In this document: positions 31,801 to 40,913 of the stretch, piece by piece
Numbering within the stretch: position 1 is the stretch's first letter
Layout of the letters: the number at the start of each line of letters is the position of its first letter
Assembly: GCA_902779055.1 (NCBI GenBank)
Contig: CACZAD010000017.1
Location: 37,864 to 101,863, forward strand
DNA: 64,000 nt
From: Fibrobacter succinogenes
Lineage (GTDB): Bacteria > Fibrobacterota > Fibrobacteria > Fibrobacterales > Fibrobacteraceae
Direction of reading: 5' to 3'
Program-made: the position numbers and the translations under genes
Notes under the pieces: model-generated
Told to the model about the DNA's origin: nothing
The model's database searches: none
Seen by the model: only the letters and a program-made list of their open reading frames with translations

Positions 31801-32705
31801 GGGATTGTGACACAACCGCATTGCGAAATGGAATTCTGGGAGAAGAACGGTTCCCGCGTGGCTCCAAGATCGGTGATGCCTTGCACAACGTCCTGGAACG
31901 GATTCCCTTTATGGAGTTTGGCGAAAAATACAGGACTCTACAGCAGGCGCTCGAGAATCCTTCGGCGAAACTGAAAAATGTTATTGACGAAGAATTCAAG
32001 GCGGTTTCGTTGCCTATCGAAAAGAATAGAGACGAATGGAATGCTGTTGCCATCAGTTTCATCTGGAATACGCTGAATACGGAACTCCCTGTGATTGCTG
32101 GCGGTACGTTTGTCGAAAATGCAGAGCCGTTCAAGCTGACGAGCCTTCCGCTTACGGACCACAAGCCCGAAGTCCGCTTTGACTTGAATGCCGATGCCAA
32201 TGATCTGCCGGCAGAAGCTTCTGAAGCAGGCGAGGCGATGGCGCTGTTGCATCGAGTGTGCAAGGGCTTTATCGACTTGCTGTTCGTGCGCGAAGTCGAT
32301 GGCGTCAGGCGCTATTCGATTCTGGACTGGAAATCGGATACCCTGGAAAATTATAGCTACTCAAGTATCAAGAATAAAGTAGACAATGAATACTCTGTGC
32401 AGCGAGTTCTCTATAGCTACTGCCTGATTCAATGGCTTAAACAGTTTTACGGTCCTCGCAAAACCGAAAAAGGTATTGTTGATGGCCTCGATGAAACGCA
32501 GATTTTCAATCGGTATTTTGGCGGCATCTATTATGCGTTCTTGCGCGGAACGGTCGGCCGCGACGATTCCATTAATGAAAATGTTTGTCGTGGCATTTAC
32601 GCTCAGACCTGGAAGGATTACGGTACGCTCAAGCAAGCGTATGAGCGTGTGAAGGAGTTGATGGGGCCTTCTGGCAAAAATGCAAATGAAAGAGGGAATG
32701 ACTGA
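28839..32705 (+). CDS. recB: Exodeoxyribonuclease V beta subunit (RecB)
   Basis: A 1288-residue UvrD-type helicase with a C-terminal nuclease. Walker A is EASAGTGKTYT near residue 25; Walker B is IDEFQDTNQLQWDIF. Motif IV-VI elements include GDPKQSIYSFQGADV and ASKGLEFPVV. The nuclease domain keeps GDALHNVLER, LDWKSD (catalytic Asp-Trp-Lys) and QRVLYSY. A low-complexity acidic linker (KKDDDEAEASVSEDNGDRID) joins the two parts. AAAGG sets the ATG at 28839; ATG 28833 and GTG 28830 are alternatives. The nuclease residues appear intact, so the complex should be active. Confidence 0.9.
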   Translation: MSEQKEFKIGEFKTGKSLFIEASAGTGKTYTIQLMVAKMIAEGTPLKKILIVTYTEKAAGELKDRIRKKINEVLEKRKIDKTEPELNECQLADFRKAYQDVDNAAIFTIHSFCQKALKEYAYDAGRPFDMTMIDDAAVEDYVEKLIRDRWATSEDFKDLFNCSDNPGSLMDKIKELFVSAVNLYKGKDFTGKELVILDPVELPKFGDKELSIEQLEQLGSVTKFDDLDVFAEVRENWDALEQAASSDDRANGFLAELKSWEKGKPLYDGRKYRSNALGNIPVEAFNYFKNLKDLVGSIDEALLKAKMNQFVIKHLPDLFDEWQQYKAENKLQSFNDMILSVHKAVLSSDNLLKSRLRAQYKFAIIDEFQDTNQLQWDIFRKVFLTDEDNSDSEFETVPEHSIFVVGDPKQSIYSFQGADVNVYMAATEKIGYRNDLLCNYRSTDNVINGCTALFEGDFFKPAEGDPLIHFSGSKVPGDGNKKAQPVFDGKPVNSIWLSEPEITPENFANAVVAQIIDWCSFDKSGKTRLQVFCKDDPSKLKDVSFKDFAILARSRSEMEIIEGAMRNVGMPYMRYKEAKLFKSRECAEWIALFRAISAPDFSSWNRRLLSEVLITDFFRDAVVRGMDSDNLKDTSEGLARLYYAESEAFDNPGNDVRMCIAKWRSLALKHRYAELQERIYEDTKVEERLMKVECLQGMSRLRQIGNYAIDYLYRNQCTLDDLIRHLEGLSRYEESADDENGDLVEKGSDFNAVQVMTIHASKGLEFPVVISVAGFKGYNKKTSAPYLYHDEKKNLHVGFGDTAKQARKSEELEEWKRLFYVDFTRASSILVLPRYKKWTEKDSKGNVKNPEFSFLNEAIESFATAKSGDATFFNAELNGDSKKRIKKILNRVDDESLNDSELTEKVEAQKAEMASLQKVLPERAVMQFSYSLLSKKDDDEAEASVSEDNGDRIDKDGVTDHSSDIPENAAQKGRSTRLKDIDTNVVTRDCDTTALRNGILGEERFPRGSKIGDALHNVLERIPFMEFGEKYRTLQQALENPSAKLKNVIDEEFKAVSLPIEKNRDEWNAVAISFIWNTLNTELPVIAGGTFVENAEPFKLTSLPLTDHKPEVRFDLNADANDLPAEASEAGEAMALLHRVCKGFIDLLFVREVDGVRRYSILDWKSDTLENYSYSSIKNKVDNEYSVQRVLYSYCLIQWLKQFYGPRKTEKGIVDGLDETQIFNRYFGGIYYAFLRGTVGRDDSINENVCRGIYAQTWKDYGTLKQAYERVKELMGPSGKNANERGND

Positions 32706-32706
32706 T

Positions 32707-34932
32707 ATGGCGGATTTTAGCAAGATGGATTTGTTTTTTGACAAGCTGAAAGAAATGCACGGCATTGCCGAACTGGATCGTCATTTGTTGCATTTGCTGT
32801 TTTCAATGCAGCCCGATGTGTCCGAGACGACGCAGAAGTTCCTGTGCCTTTGCTTTTCGCTGTGGGATGATGGCAATACCCGTGTTCCGCTTAATGAAAT
32901 ATTGTTCCGCGAACGTTGGAATGTAAAATGGGCCGGTCTTAAAAAGTTGAAGGAAAGCCAGGAAGATTCTTTCGATGCCGAAGGTGCTGAGTTTGATGAC
33001 TTCGATCAGATTATTAAATGCGGTGTTGATGATTTGCTGACAAAAAATTTTTCGGCAATTATCGAAACGCTTGATGCTGATGAATTTGACGAAAGCCTAA
33101 AGCATACGCCTCTTGTCAAACGGGAAACGGAATATGTCATTGATGGCTTGAAAAGCCCGTGCTTTTTCCTGTATATGGCAAAACATTTTAGGGCTAAGCT
33201 TGAAATCCAGGATTCGATGGCCCGCCTCTTTAAGGATGGGCGTGAACGTGCCGAAAGCATTACTCAAGCCGAACTGGATGCCTGCATTTCTGGAATCAAA
33301 GAACTTGCTGCGCGAAAGGACGATAAGTTGGGAATGGTTCCGCTGGTGTTGAATGCGGAACAGGCTCAAGCTGTTGTTCGTGGCCAGAACGAGAATCTTG
33401 TGGTGACAGGTGGTCCTGGCACGGGCAAGACGACGGTTGTTCTGTACATTTTGTGGAACTTGCTGACAAGTCTTGTGAAGAATGCCCGGAATCCGGCCGA
33501 GGCCGATGATGCGTCCGGCACTATCGATTTGAGGCCCACGCCCGAAGAAATCCTGTGCGAATATGGAATCTATCTTGCTGCTCCAAGTGGCAAGGCCGCT
33601 GACCGTATGTCTGAAAGCCTGAAGAATGGCTTGGACGGGATCAGGGAAGAATTGGTAAACGCGGATTATAAAAAGTCGGCCGTCTTTGCGAAACTGAAAA
33701 GTCTCGAAGGATCGACGATTCATCGCTTGCTCAAGTATTCAAGATCTAGCAACGGTTTTACCTTCAATGCCGAAAACCGCTTCCCCGAAAAATCAATTTT
33801 TGTGATTGATGAAGCGAGCATGGTCGACGTCAACTTGTTTGCCTCGTTGTTGCAGGCCATTCCCGACAATGCGAAGGTGTTCATCTTGGGCGATCCGTAC
33901 CAGTTGCCGTCTGTTGATGCAGGAGCTGTATTGGGTGAAATTCTCGAACCGAGTTCTGGCAAGAATTTTAAGGTTGGGCTTACCATATCGAACCGTTTCA
34001 AGGATGGCTCTGCTATTGGTGAACTTGCGAAGGTCATTAAGGACTGCGCCAAGATTAAGGGGACGAAGGCTCCCGATAAAACGTTTGAACTTCATCCTGT
34101 GTTTCGTAAGGATGCGGAATCTGGTTCGGTAGATGGAGCCCCGTCTGAGATGCCCACGGATTCTGTTTCTTACTACTCGCTTCCCGAGAATCCGTCCACC
34201 AAAAAAGACCTCCAGGCTAATGTCGAAAAGGTGCTTCAGACGTGGGTGGGGGATTTCGAAGAACTTCCCCGGTTGGCGCTACAGATTGACCCGTCCTTGA
34301 TGAATTCTCCGACCGAAGAACTTAATCAGCTGTGCAATAAAATCTGGAGCCTTTCTTTGAAAAAGCGGATACTCTCGGCAGAACGCCGTGGCCCGTTTGG
34401 CGTGGAGCAGATCAATAAGGTTGTTTGCTCCGCTATCAAGAAAAAGTTCTGGAACGCATTGAAGGAACGTCAGGTCAAGGGCGTCAAGGTTTCGGATTAT
34501 TTTGCGGACTCGCGCTATTTCCCGGGACAGCTATTGATGATCACACAGAACCAGGAAATGTACAAACTGTATAATGGCGATACGGGCATCGTGTTGTTCA
34601 AGGGGGCGACTCCCTACATTATGCTGAAAAAGCCTAATGGTGAAAAGGATCCTGAAAAGAAACGTGATTTTGTGGTTTATCCGCTTTCTCTGTTGCCGGC
34701 CGATGCCGTGGAAAGTGCCTTTGCGATTACCATCCACAAGTCACAGGGATCCGAGTACAAGTACGTGACGATGTTCCTGCCTGCACAGGAAGGGCATCCG
34801 CTATTGAATAACCAGATCCTTTATACGGGCATTACGCGTGCCAAGGCCTCGGTGACGATCATCGCGACGCCCGAAACATTCAAGGCGGCTTGCGAAACTG
34901 TTATCGAACGCGATACGGGCATAGAGCTGTAG
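32707..34932 (+). CDS. recD: Exodeoxyribonuclease V alpha subunit (RecD)
   Basis: A 741-residue RecD-type 5'-3' helicase. Walker A is VTGGPGTGKTTVVL and Walker B is VIDEASMVDVNLF; the late helicase motif FAITIHKSQGSEYKYV is complete and is followed by YTGITRAKASVTI. It completes the RecBCD set. The start codon follows the recB stop by a single base, with GAGGGA upstream; ATG 32698 is possible but too near the ribosome site. A hairpin terminator follows at 35020. Confidence 0.9.
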   Translation: MADFSKMDLFFDKLKEMHGIAELDRHLLHLLFSMQPDVSETTQKFLCLCFSLWDDGNTRVPLNEILFRERWNVKWAGLKKLKESQEDSFDAEGAEFDDFDQIIKCGVDDLLTKNFSAIIETLDADEFDESLKHTPLVKRETEYVIDGLKSPCFFLYMAKHFRAKLEIQDSMARLFKDGRERAESITQAELDACISGIKELAARKDDKLGMVPLVLNAEQAQAVVRGQNENLVVTGGPGTGKTTVVLYILWNLLTSLVKNARNPAEADDASGTIDLRPTPEEILCEYGIYLAAPSGKAADRMSESLKNGLDGIREELVNADYKKSAVFAKLKSLEGSTIHRLLKYSRSSNGFTFNAENRFPEKSIFVIDEASMVDVNLFASLLQAIPDNAKVFILGDPYQLPSVDAGAVLGEILEPSSGKNFKVGLTISNRFKDGSAIGELAKVIKDCAKIKGTKAPDKTFELHPVFRKDAESGSVDGAPSEMPTDSVSYYSLPENPSTKKDLQANVEKVLQTWVGDFEELPRLALQIDPSLMNSPTEELNQLCNKIWSLSLKKRILSAERRGPFGVEQINKVVCSAIKKKFWNALKERQVKGVKVSDYFADSRYFPGQLLMITQNQEMYKLYNGDTGIVLFKGATPYIMLKKPNGEKDPEKKRDFVVYPLSLLPADAVESAFAITIHKSQGSEYKYVTMFLPAQEGHPLLNNQILYTGITRAKASVTIIATPETFKAACETVIERDTGIEL

Positions 34933-35019
34933 CTTGTGTGCAATTCCTAATGTGGACTTTCGCGCGGCGCGCATTTCCGGTGCGCATTTCCCGCGTGCAT
35001 TTCTAGCTCGCTCGCAAAA

Positions 35020-35048
35020 AAAGCGAAACGGTATTTCCGTTTCGCTTT
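35020..35048. terminator. Bidirectional terminator between recD and the ACT gene
   Basis: A perfect 12-bp stem AAAGCGAAACGG/CCGTTTCGCTTT with a 5-base loop, flanked by an A run on one side and T bases on the other, lies between convergent genes. Confidence 0.85.
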
Positions 35049-35114
35049 TCTAATGACTAGTTGCTTGTAACTGGCAACTGTGGCGAAGTTCGATGAACTC
35101 GTCGGCAGGTTCTG

Positions 35115-35540
35115 TTAGCCGAGCATTTCCTGGGTGCTGAGCGTCTTGAAGTTCTTTTCTTCCAAGACTTTGAGCGCCTTTTCGGTATCGCTGAAGCGCA
35201 GAATCATGACGTTTGTTGCCGTCGAGCATTCGGACGGATAAGCGTACATGTAGTCAATCTGCAAGTCGCCGAGAACGTCGAGGAGGTCTGCAAGACCGCC
35301 AACCTTGTCTGCAACAGGGCATGCGACAACGTCGGTAACGGTTGCGCTGAGGCCAGCCTTGGCAAGCACATCGACAGCCTTTTCGGAATCGTTCACGATC
35401 AGGCGGATAAGGCCGAATTCGCCGGAATCGGCGAGCGTGAGCGATAGAAGGTTGATGCCTGCGTCAGCAAGCGAGCGGCAAACAGCCTGGAGACGACCCG
35501 GGCGGTTCGACACGAAAACTGAAACCTGTGGAATCTTCAT
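35115..35540 (-). CDS. Tandem ACT-domain protein
   Basis: A 141-residue protein consisting of two ACT domains: QVSVFVSNRPGRLQAVCRSL near the start and a second copy from about residue 70 (IDYMYAYPSE, TNVMILRFSDTEKALKVLEE). ACT domains bind amino acids and regulate enzymes. It is downstream of and co-oriented with a phenylacetate-CoA ligase gene, 14 bases away, a pairing often found with aromatic 2-oxoacid metabolism, so it probably senses an aromatic amino acid. ATG is preceded by GAAGGAGAAA. Confidence 0.85.
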   Translation of the reverse strand: MKIPQVSVFVSNRPGRLQAVCRSLADAGINLLSLTLADSGEFGLIRLIVNDSEKAVDVLAKAGLSATVTDVVACPVADKVGGLADLLDVLGDLQIDYMYAYPSECSTATNVMILRFSDTEKALKVLEEKNFKTLSTQEMLG

Positions 35541-35554
35541 AAAATTTCTCCTTC

Positions 35555-36892
35555 TTAAATCTTCTTTCTGTTGTCGATGACGCGCTTGGCCTTGCCTTCG
35601 CTACGCGGCAGAGAATCCGGTTCGCAGAGCGTGACAATCACGGAGATGCCAAGAATCTGTTCGATGGAGTGCTTGAACTTCTTGGAGAGCTGTTCCATAT
35701 CGCTCATGGAGTCGCTCACCATGTCGCGAGAAACTTCGACCTTGACTTCGAGCGTATCCATGTTGTTCTTGGTATCGAGTACGATCTGGTAGTGCGGCAA
35801 AGCCTTTTCGGCGCGGAGGAGAGCCGTTTCGATCTGGCTCGGGAACACATTCACGCCACGCATGATGATCATGTCGTCGCTACGGCGGCCAATGCGGCGG
35901 ATACGGCGGATGGTACGGCCGCATGCGCACTTGGTCTTTTCAATAGCAGTGATGTCGCGGGTACGGTAGCGGAGGATCGGCATAGCGCGCTTGCTGAGCG
36001 TACTGATGACGAGTTCGCCTTCTTCGCCGTCCGGAAGCGGTTCGAGCGTTTCCGGGTCCACGATTTCGGGGTAGAAGTGGTCTTCGAAAATGTGGATGCC
36101 GTCGCGGCATTCGCATTCGCAACCCACGCCCGGGCCGACAATTTCAGAAAGACCGTAAATGTCGTAAGCCTTGATGCCCGTCTTTTCTTCGATGTAGTCG
36201 CGCATGCCGTCGCTCCACGGTTCTGCACCGAAGATGCCGCGCTTCACGTTCAACTTGGAAATGTCGACGCCCATCTTTTCGGCAACGTCAATGATGCGGA
36301 CGAAATAGCTCGGGGTGCCGCCGACTGCGGTCACGCCGAAGTCCTTCATGAGCATCACCTGGCGTTCGGTATTGCCGCCGCTAATCGGCACGACTGTGGC
36401 GCCGAGGGCTTCAAAACCGCCGTGAATGCCAAGGCCGCCCGTAAAGAGGCCGTAGCCGTAGAAGTTCTGCACAATGTCCGTGCTGCGGAAACCGCAGGCG
36501 AGGAGGCCGCGCTTGACGACCTGGGCCCAGACTTCCATGTCTTCCTTGGTGTAACCGACAACGATCGGCTTACCGGTAGTGCCGGAGCTTGCGTGCAGAC
36601 GCACGACTTCGCTCATGTCGACAGCGAAGAGGCCGTACGGATAAGTGTCGCGCAAGTCCTTCTTCATGGAGAACGGAATCTTGACGATGTCCTTCAAAGT
36701 CTTGATGTCGTCGGGCGTAACACCTTTTTCGACCATGCGGTCGTGGAACAGCGGGACCTTTTCGTAGGCGAGCTTCACGGTTGCACGCAAACGCTGCAAC
36801 TGCAATTCGCGCAATTTTTCTTCGGGCATAAAGTCAAGAGCCATTTCGGGCAGGACTTTGTTTTCTTCGTCGTTCCAGGCTGTAGATCGCAT
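35555..36892 (-). CDS. paaK: Phenylacetate-CoA ligase
   Basis: A 445-residue AMP-forming acyl-CoA ligase of the PaaK type. The phosphate loop SSGTTGKPIVVGYT and the adenylate motif YGLSEIVGPGVG are clear, followed by the C-terminal DDMIIMRGVNVFPSQIE block typical of PaaK. It would activate phenylacetate or related aryl acetates with ATP and CoA. In many anaerobes PaaK occurs with an ACT protein and indolepyruvate oxidoreductase; the ACT gene follows here but iorAB are not in the window. GAAGGAT sets the ATG at 36892. Confidence 0.88.
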   Translation of the reverse strand: MRSTAWNDEENKVLPEMALDFMPEEKLRELQLQRLRATVKLAYEKVPLFHDRMVEKGVTPDDIKTLKDIVKIPFSMKKDLRDTYPYGLFAVDMSEVVRLHASSGTTGKPIVVGYTKEDMEVWAQVVKRGLLACGFRSTDIVQNFYGYGLFTGGLGIHGGFEALGATVVPISGGNTERQVMLMKDFGVTAVGGTPSYFVRIIDVAEKMGVDISKLNVKRGIFGAEPWSDGMRDYIEEKTGIKAYDIYGLSEIVGPGVGCECECRDGIHIFEDHFYPEIVDPETLEPLPDGEEGELVISTLSKRAMPILRYRTRDITAIEKTKCACGRTIRRIRRIGRRSDDMIIMRGVNVFPSQIETALLRAEKALPHYQIVLDTKNNMDTLEVKVEVSRDMVSDSMSDMEQLSKKFKHSIEQILGISVIVTLCEPDSLPRSEGKAKRVIDNRKKI

Positions 36893-37012
36893 AGTATCCT
36901 TCAATAGAGGGTTAGGTTAAAATTTTTCGCCTTAAATATATATAATGCTCCCGTATTGCGAACCCGCAAGGTGCGTTTCTTTTTCTTTGCGAAAATGCGG
37001 TGCAATCCTAGC

Positions 37013-37128
37013 CCATATATATGGAACTCTATAGCGCATAGCGTAACACTTTCAAAAAGTGTAAAAATAGGTTGGTTTAACGGCTTTCTTGTAATTGTAT
37101 GTGGTTCGATAAAAATCCATATATATGG
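37013..37128. repeat. Two copies of CCATATATATGG, 104 bases apart
   Basis: The perfect 12-base palindrome occurs at 37013-37024 and 37117-37128, and in both cases GGAA and TATAGCG follow within the next 12 bases. The copies sit in the 600-base gene-free gap 36893-37507 between divergent paaK and bamA. They are candidates for paired operators. A TATAAT at 37471-37476 may be the -10 of bamA. Confidence 0.5.
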
Positions 37129-37205
37129 AATGTATAGCGTGATAAATGGTTATATATTTCAGGAATGGTGGTTGTATTTGTGAGAATGAAAGCGTTGGCC
37201 AAGGT

Positions 37206-37390
37206 ATTTTCTTCGCAGTAGCGTGCAAAACGAGAGTCGCGAACGACTGCTAGCAGGCGTTCATGACCGAGTGAAGCCGCTGACGCCGTAGGCGTCAAAA
37301 GCGTCAAAGGCGAATGCTGTGGTTGCACTTGTGCAAACATAGCTGAGCCGTAATTGCTGATGCTGAAAGCATCCACTCTGAGCTGGGGCC
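37206..37390. repeat. Dispersed intergenic element, copy C
   Basis: Longest copy of the element seen at 2530 and 9930: GAGAGTCGCGAACGACTGC, CATGACCGAG, the palindrome GACGCCGTAGGCGTC, TTGCACTTGTGCAA and CATAGCTGAGCCG. Small open frames across it are not convincing. Confidence 0.4.
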
Positions 37391-37507
37391 CCGCCCGCAT
37401 AAAGAACTCTTTGCTTTAAAAAAGGCGTTGGGCGGTATGTCTAAATCTCCCTTGTTTATTCATTGACGATTATAATTCGGCTATGGGGGCGTTTTTAAAA
37501 AAGTCGA

Positions 37508-40360
37508 GTGGGCGGGGTAGTGTATTTTTTGTATTTTTGGGCAGAAATTTTAATAAACTGCTTTATAGGTAGGTCTATTCTGCGTTCCCGTTCGCTTTTA
37601 TTCATTCTTGCTTTGGTCGGTCTGTCGAATGCCCAGCTTTTGGATATGTCGCAGATTTCCGACAAGTATATGGTTGAGAATAAGATCAACAAGATTCGTG
37701 TCGAAGGTACTCATCACATGGATGACCGTTCCGTTATCGGTCGTGTGGGTATCCGTGTCGGACAGACCTTTTCTCCTACGTCGCTTTCTGAAAAAGTCCA
37801 GAACTCGGTAAGCTCCCTTTATGCATCGGGCCTGTTCGACGATGTGACGGCCTGGGTCGATTATGTGGGTGAAGGATCCGATGTGGATTTGGTGTTCAAG
37901 GTCAAGGAACTCCCCGCTTTGGATACGACCATCTTGGACGGCTGCGACGAAGTTTCCGAAGACGATTTGCGCCTGAAGATCCATATGGTTCCGGGCCAGG
38001 TCTATAGCAAGGCTCAACTCGAACGTACGCGCCAGGCTTTGCTTGAACATTACCGTTCCGAAGGCTTCCTCCTTGCAGAAGTGGGCTACCGCGAAGAACC
38101 GACCGACGAATACCAGAACAAGGTGACCTTTCTGATCCGTGAAGGTGCCAAGGTGCGTGTCCGCGGCTTTGACGTGAAGGGCAATGACCACGTGCCGGTC
38201 GAAGAAATCACGGACCACATGCTTTCCAAGGAAAACCAGTGGTGGGGCGGTGGCGAATTCAAGGAAAATGTCTTTGAAGCCGACCGTGATACCGTGCTGA
38301 ACGTGTTCCGTCATTTTGGTTTCTTGGATGCAGAACTCAATGACTACCATGCAGAATACCTGCCGGATTCTACCTGCCTCTTCTATCTTGGACGCATGGT
38401 GCCGGTTGGTGAACGTCTGGCTCCGCTCTATACGCAGCTGAACGAAGCCATCGCGGATTCGTCCAATCCGTTCTATGCTATTGCGGGCAAGCCCTCGATG
38501 GAAGTGACGCACTACTACAGGAACATGCGCAAGGCTGGTGACAAGTCCAAGCTGACGAGACATTTGCCGCAGGTGAAGTCCGAAGAAGACGCCTGGAAGA
38601 TTCTGAACGACATTATCCGCTACGAAAGCGCCCGCAATGAATGGCTTTCCCTCGTTGCCGATAAAAAGTGGAACAACCCGAAGATCGATTCCCTCCTGAA
38701 AATCAAGAAACGCACCGCTTACGAAAGCAAGCTCCTCGTGCGCTACATGATTGAGGATATGATCCCGGCCCTTTACAAGTACGATAACATCAAGACCTCC
38801 AGCGACATCATTGTCCATATCGACGTGACCGAAGGTCGCCGCTACTATATGGGCAACCTCCACTTTACCGGAAACGAAGTCCAGAGCGACAAGATGCTCG
38901 AATACGTGTTCCGCTTGGACAGTGGCGCCGTGTTTGACCAGTACCTCTACGAAGCTTCTAGAAAGGCCTTGCTCGACTCCTACCGCGAAGACGGTTACCT
39001 CTTTGCCCAGTTCGACGAAGAAAGATCGTTCGAAAATGATTCTGTCGTGAACCTCACGTACAGGATGAACGAAGGCTTGCCGGCCCAGATCCATAAGGTG
39101 CATATCCACGGCAACACCAAGACGAACGAAAAGGTGATCCGCCGCGAAGTGCGTCTGTATCCGGGCGACACGTACCGCCAGTCCGCTTTGGAACGCAGCT
39201 TCCGCGACATTATGCAGCTCAACTACTTCGACATGGTTGTTCCGGACATCAAGGTCGTGGGCGAACAGGAAGTGGATCTTGACTTTGCCGTGCAGGAAAA
39301 GCAGGCAGGTACGGGTCAGTTCAGCTTGGGCGTTTCGTACAGTGAAAGCGATGGCTTTGTCGGAACGGCTAGCGTTTCTATCCCGAACTGCTGTATGGGT
39401 GATGGCCAGGCCGCAGCCCTTAGCCTTGAATACGGTACCGACAAGAAGAGCGCTACAATCAGCTTTAACGAACCGTGGTTCCTCGACAAGCCGATTTCGC
39501 TGGGTGCAAGCCTCAGCTATACCTGGTGGAACATGGAAGACTACGACGAACACGACATTACCCGTTACGGTGGTAACATCTATGTGGGTAAGCGCCTCAC
39601 GTGGCCGGACGACTACTTCTACGGACAGATCGGTTACGGCTGGCTCATGAACGACCAGGGCCCGAACATCGACAACAGCTACGTGGTCTATACGGGTATC
39701 GAATCTTCGTTCAACTTCCGTCTCCAGCGTGACGACAAGAACTTGCCGCAGTTCCCGACCGACGGTTCCCGCTACGTGCTTGACGTGCAGTGGGCCAACG
39801 GTGCCATTGGCAGTGACTTTGAATTCGTGAAGGCAGACCTCTCCATCAAGTGGTGGTTCCCGCTCTTCCGCGACCGTCTGTCGATTGCCCTTACGAACGA
39901 ATACGGCGTGATCTTTGGCGACAAGCTGCAGCACCGCACTCTCTACAGAATGGGTGGCGTGCTTGGCTATGACGGTATGCTCCGTGGTTACGGTTCTGGA
40001 TCTGTTGGTTACGGTCGCTTGGGCCGCAGCTACCAGTACATCGGTGCCGAACTCCAGTTGGGACTTGTGCCGCAGACGTTCTACTTGTTGCCGTTCTTCT
40101 TTGATGCCGGTAACGTGTTCGGTGACCGTATCGACACTAACAATCGAATTGACAAGCCCAAGAAGAACCCGCTTAGCGAATGGGATCCGACCTCGCTCAA
40201 GAAGGATATCGGCTTTGGCTTCCGCGTCGTAGTTCCGATGCTTGGCATTATCGGCTTTGACTTTGCCTGGCCGCTCGATCCGGGCGAAGCCTCCAACGGA
40301 ACCCGATACTCCAAGGTCGGCGATATGGAATTCAACTTTGTCATTGGTCAGGCATTCTAG
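37508..40360 (+). CDS. bamA: BamA outer-membrane assembly factor with a large POTRA insert
   Basis: An Omp85-family protein that inserts beta-barrels into the outer membrane. A signal peptide (SLLFILALVGLSNAQ, about residues 29-43) precedes POTRA-type repeats (INKIRVEGTHHMDDRSV, LDGCDEVSEDDL, VRVRGFDVKGNDHVP, HFTGNEVQSDKML, VHIHGNTKTNEKVI). The C-terminal barrel has the LRGYG lid-lock motif and ends in GQAF. About 140 extra, mostly helical and charged residues (about 293-430) interrupt the third POTRA. The frame opens with GTG at 37508, which gives a long N-terminus; ATT at 37577 may be the true start. skp follows 19 bases later. Confidence 0.9.
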   Translation: MGGVVYFLYFWAEILINCFIGRSILRSRSLLFILALVGLSNAQLLDMSQISDKYMVENKINKIRVEGTHHMDDRSVIGRVGIRVGQTFSPTSLSEKVQNSVSSLYASGLFDDVTAWVDYVGEGSDVDLVFKVKELPALDTTILDGCDEVSEDDLRLKIHMVPGQVYSKAQLERTRQALLEHYRSEGFLLAEVGYREEPTDEYQNKVTFLIREGAKVRVRGFDVKGNDHVPVEEITDHMLSKENQWWGGGEFKENVFEADRDTVLNVFRHFGFLDAELNDYHAEYLPDSTCLFYLGRMVPVGERLAPLYTQLNEAIADSSNPFYAIAGKPSMEVTHYYRNMRKAGDKSKLTRHLPQVKSEEDAWKILNDIIRYESARNEWLSLVADKKWNNPKIDSLLKIKKRTAYESKLLVRYMIEDMIPALYKYDNIKTSSDIIVHIDVTEGRRYYMGNLHFTGNEVQSDKMLEYVFRLDSGAVFDQYLYEASRKALLDSYREDGYLFAQFDEERSFENDSVVNLTYRMNEGLPAQIHKVHIHGNTKTNEKVIRREVRLYPGDTYRQSALERSFRDIMQLNYFDMVVPDIKVVGEQEVDLDFAVQEKQAGTGQFSLGVSYSESDGFVGTASVSIPNCCMGDGQAAALSLEYGTDKKSATISFNEPWFLDKPISLGASLSYTWWNMEDYDEHDITRYGGNIYVGKRLTWPDDYFYGQIGYGWLMNDQGPNIDNSYVVYTGIESSFNFRLQRDDKNLPQFPTDGSRYVLDVQWANGAIGSDFEFVKADLSIKWWFPLFRDRLSIALTNEYGVIFGDKLQHRTLYRMGGVLGYDGMLRGYGSGSVGYGRLGRSYQYIGAELQLGLVPQTFYLLPFFFDAGNVFGDRIDTNNRIDKPKKNPLSEWDPTSLKKDIGFGFRVVVPMLGIIGFDFAWPLDPGEASNGTRYSKVGDMEFNFVIGQAF

Positions 40361-40379
40361 TCTGACGGGAGGGAGCGCT

Positions 40380-40895
40380 ATGATTCGCAAGTTGATAGTT
40401 TTGCTTTCGGTCGTGTTTGCCTGTGCAAGCTTTGCCGAAGACGGCCTTCGCATAGCCCATGTGGATTCAAAGATCATCTTTGACGGCTACAAGGGCACCA
40501 AGAAGGCTCAGGAAGAATACGATCGCCAGGTGGCGAAATGGGAACAGCAGGCAAACCTTTTGCAGAAGGAACTGGCCGCTATCAAGGAAAAGCTTGATAA
40601 GCAGGTCCTGATGTTCTCTGACGAAAAGAAGCGCGAACTCGAGGCCGAATACAACAAGAAGGATACGGAACTCAAGTCGTTCATCGACCGCGTCTATGGA
40701 CGTAACGGCGAACTCATCACCGAAAACGAAAAGGTGAGTGCCCCGATCATCCAGCTCATCCGCAAGGCCGTGAACGAAATTGCGCTCCAGGAAGGCTACG
40801 ATATGGTGGTTGACCGTGCGACAGGTGCCGTACTCTTCTGGAAAAAAGAGAACGACATTACGAACAAGGTTCTGAACTATCTGAACAATAGATAG
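40380..40895 (+). CDS. skp: Periplasmic chaperone Skp/OmpH
   Basis: A 171-residue Skp/OmpH-family chaperone. A signal peptide ends at FACASFA; the mature protein starts LRIAHVDSKIIFDGYKG and continues into a long charged coiled coil (KWEQQANLLQKELAAIKEKL) that forms the tentacles of the trimer. It holds unfolded outer-membrane proteins for BamA, whose gene is directly upstream. GGGAGGG precedes the ATG. A longer frame upstream overlaps bamA and is not coding. Confidence 0.9.
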   Translation: MIRKLIVLLSVVFACASFAEDGLRIAHVDSKIIFDGYKGTKKAQEEYDRQVAKWEQQANLLQKELAAIKEKLDKQVLMFSDEKKRELEAEYNKKDTELKSFIDRVYGRNGELITENEKVSAPIIQLIRKAVNEIALQEGYDMVVDRATGAVLFWKKENDITNKVLNYLNNR

Positions 40896-40913
40896 CGATT
40901 TGTCAAGCCCGCC

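Noticed and set aside
37471..37476. TATAAT as bamA promoter
   Set aside because: No matching -35 at 16-18 bases was found, so it is only mentioned and not called as a promoter.
37598..40477. 959-codon open frame antisense to bamA and skp
   Set aside because: Same codon-bias effect; the sense genes have signal peptides, POTRA repeats and a barrel end.
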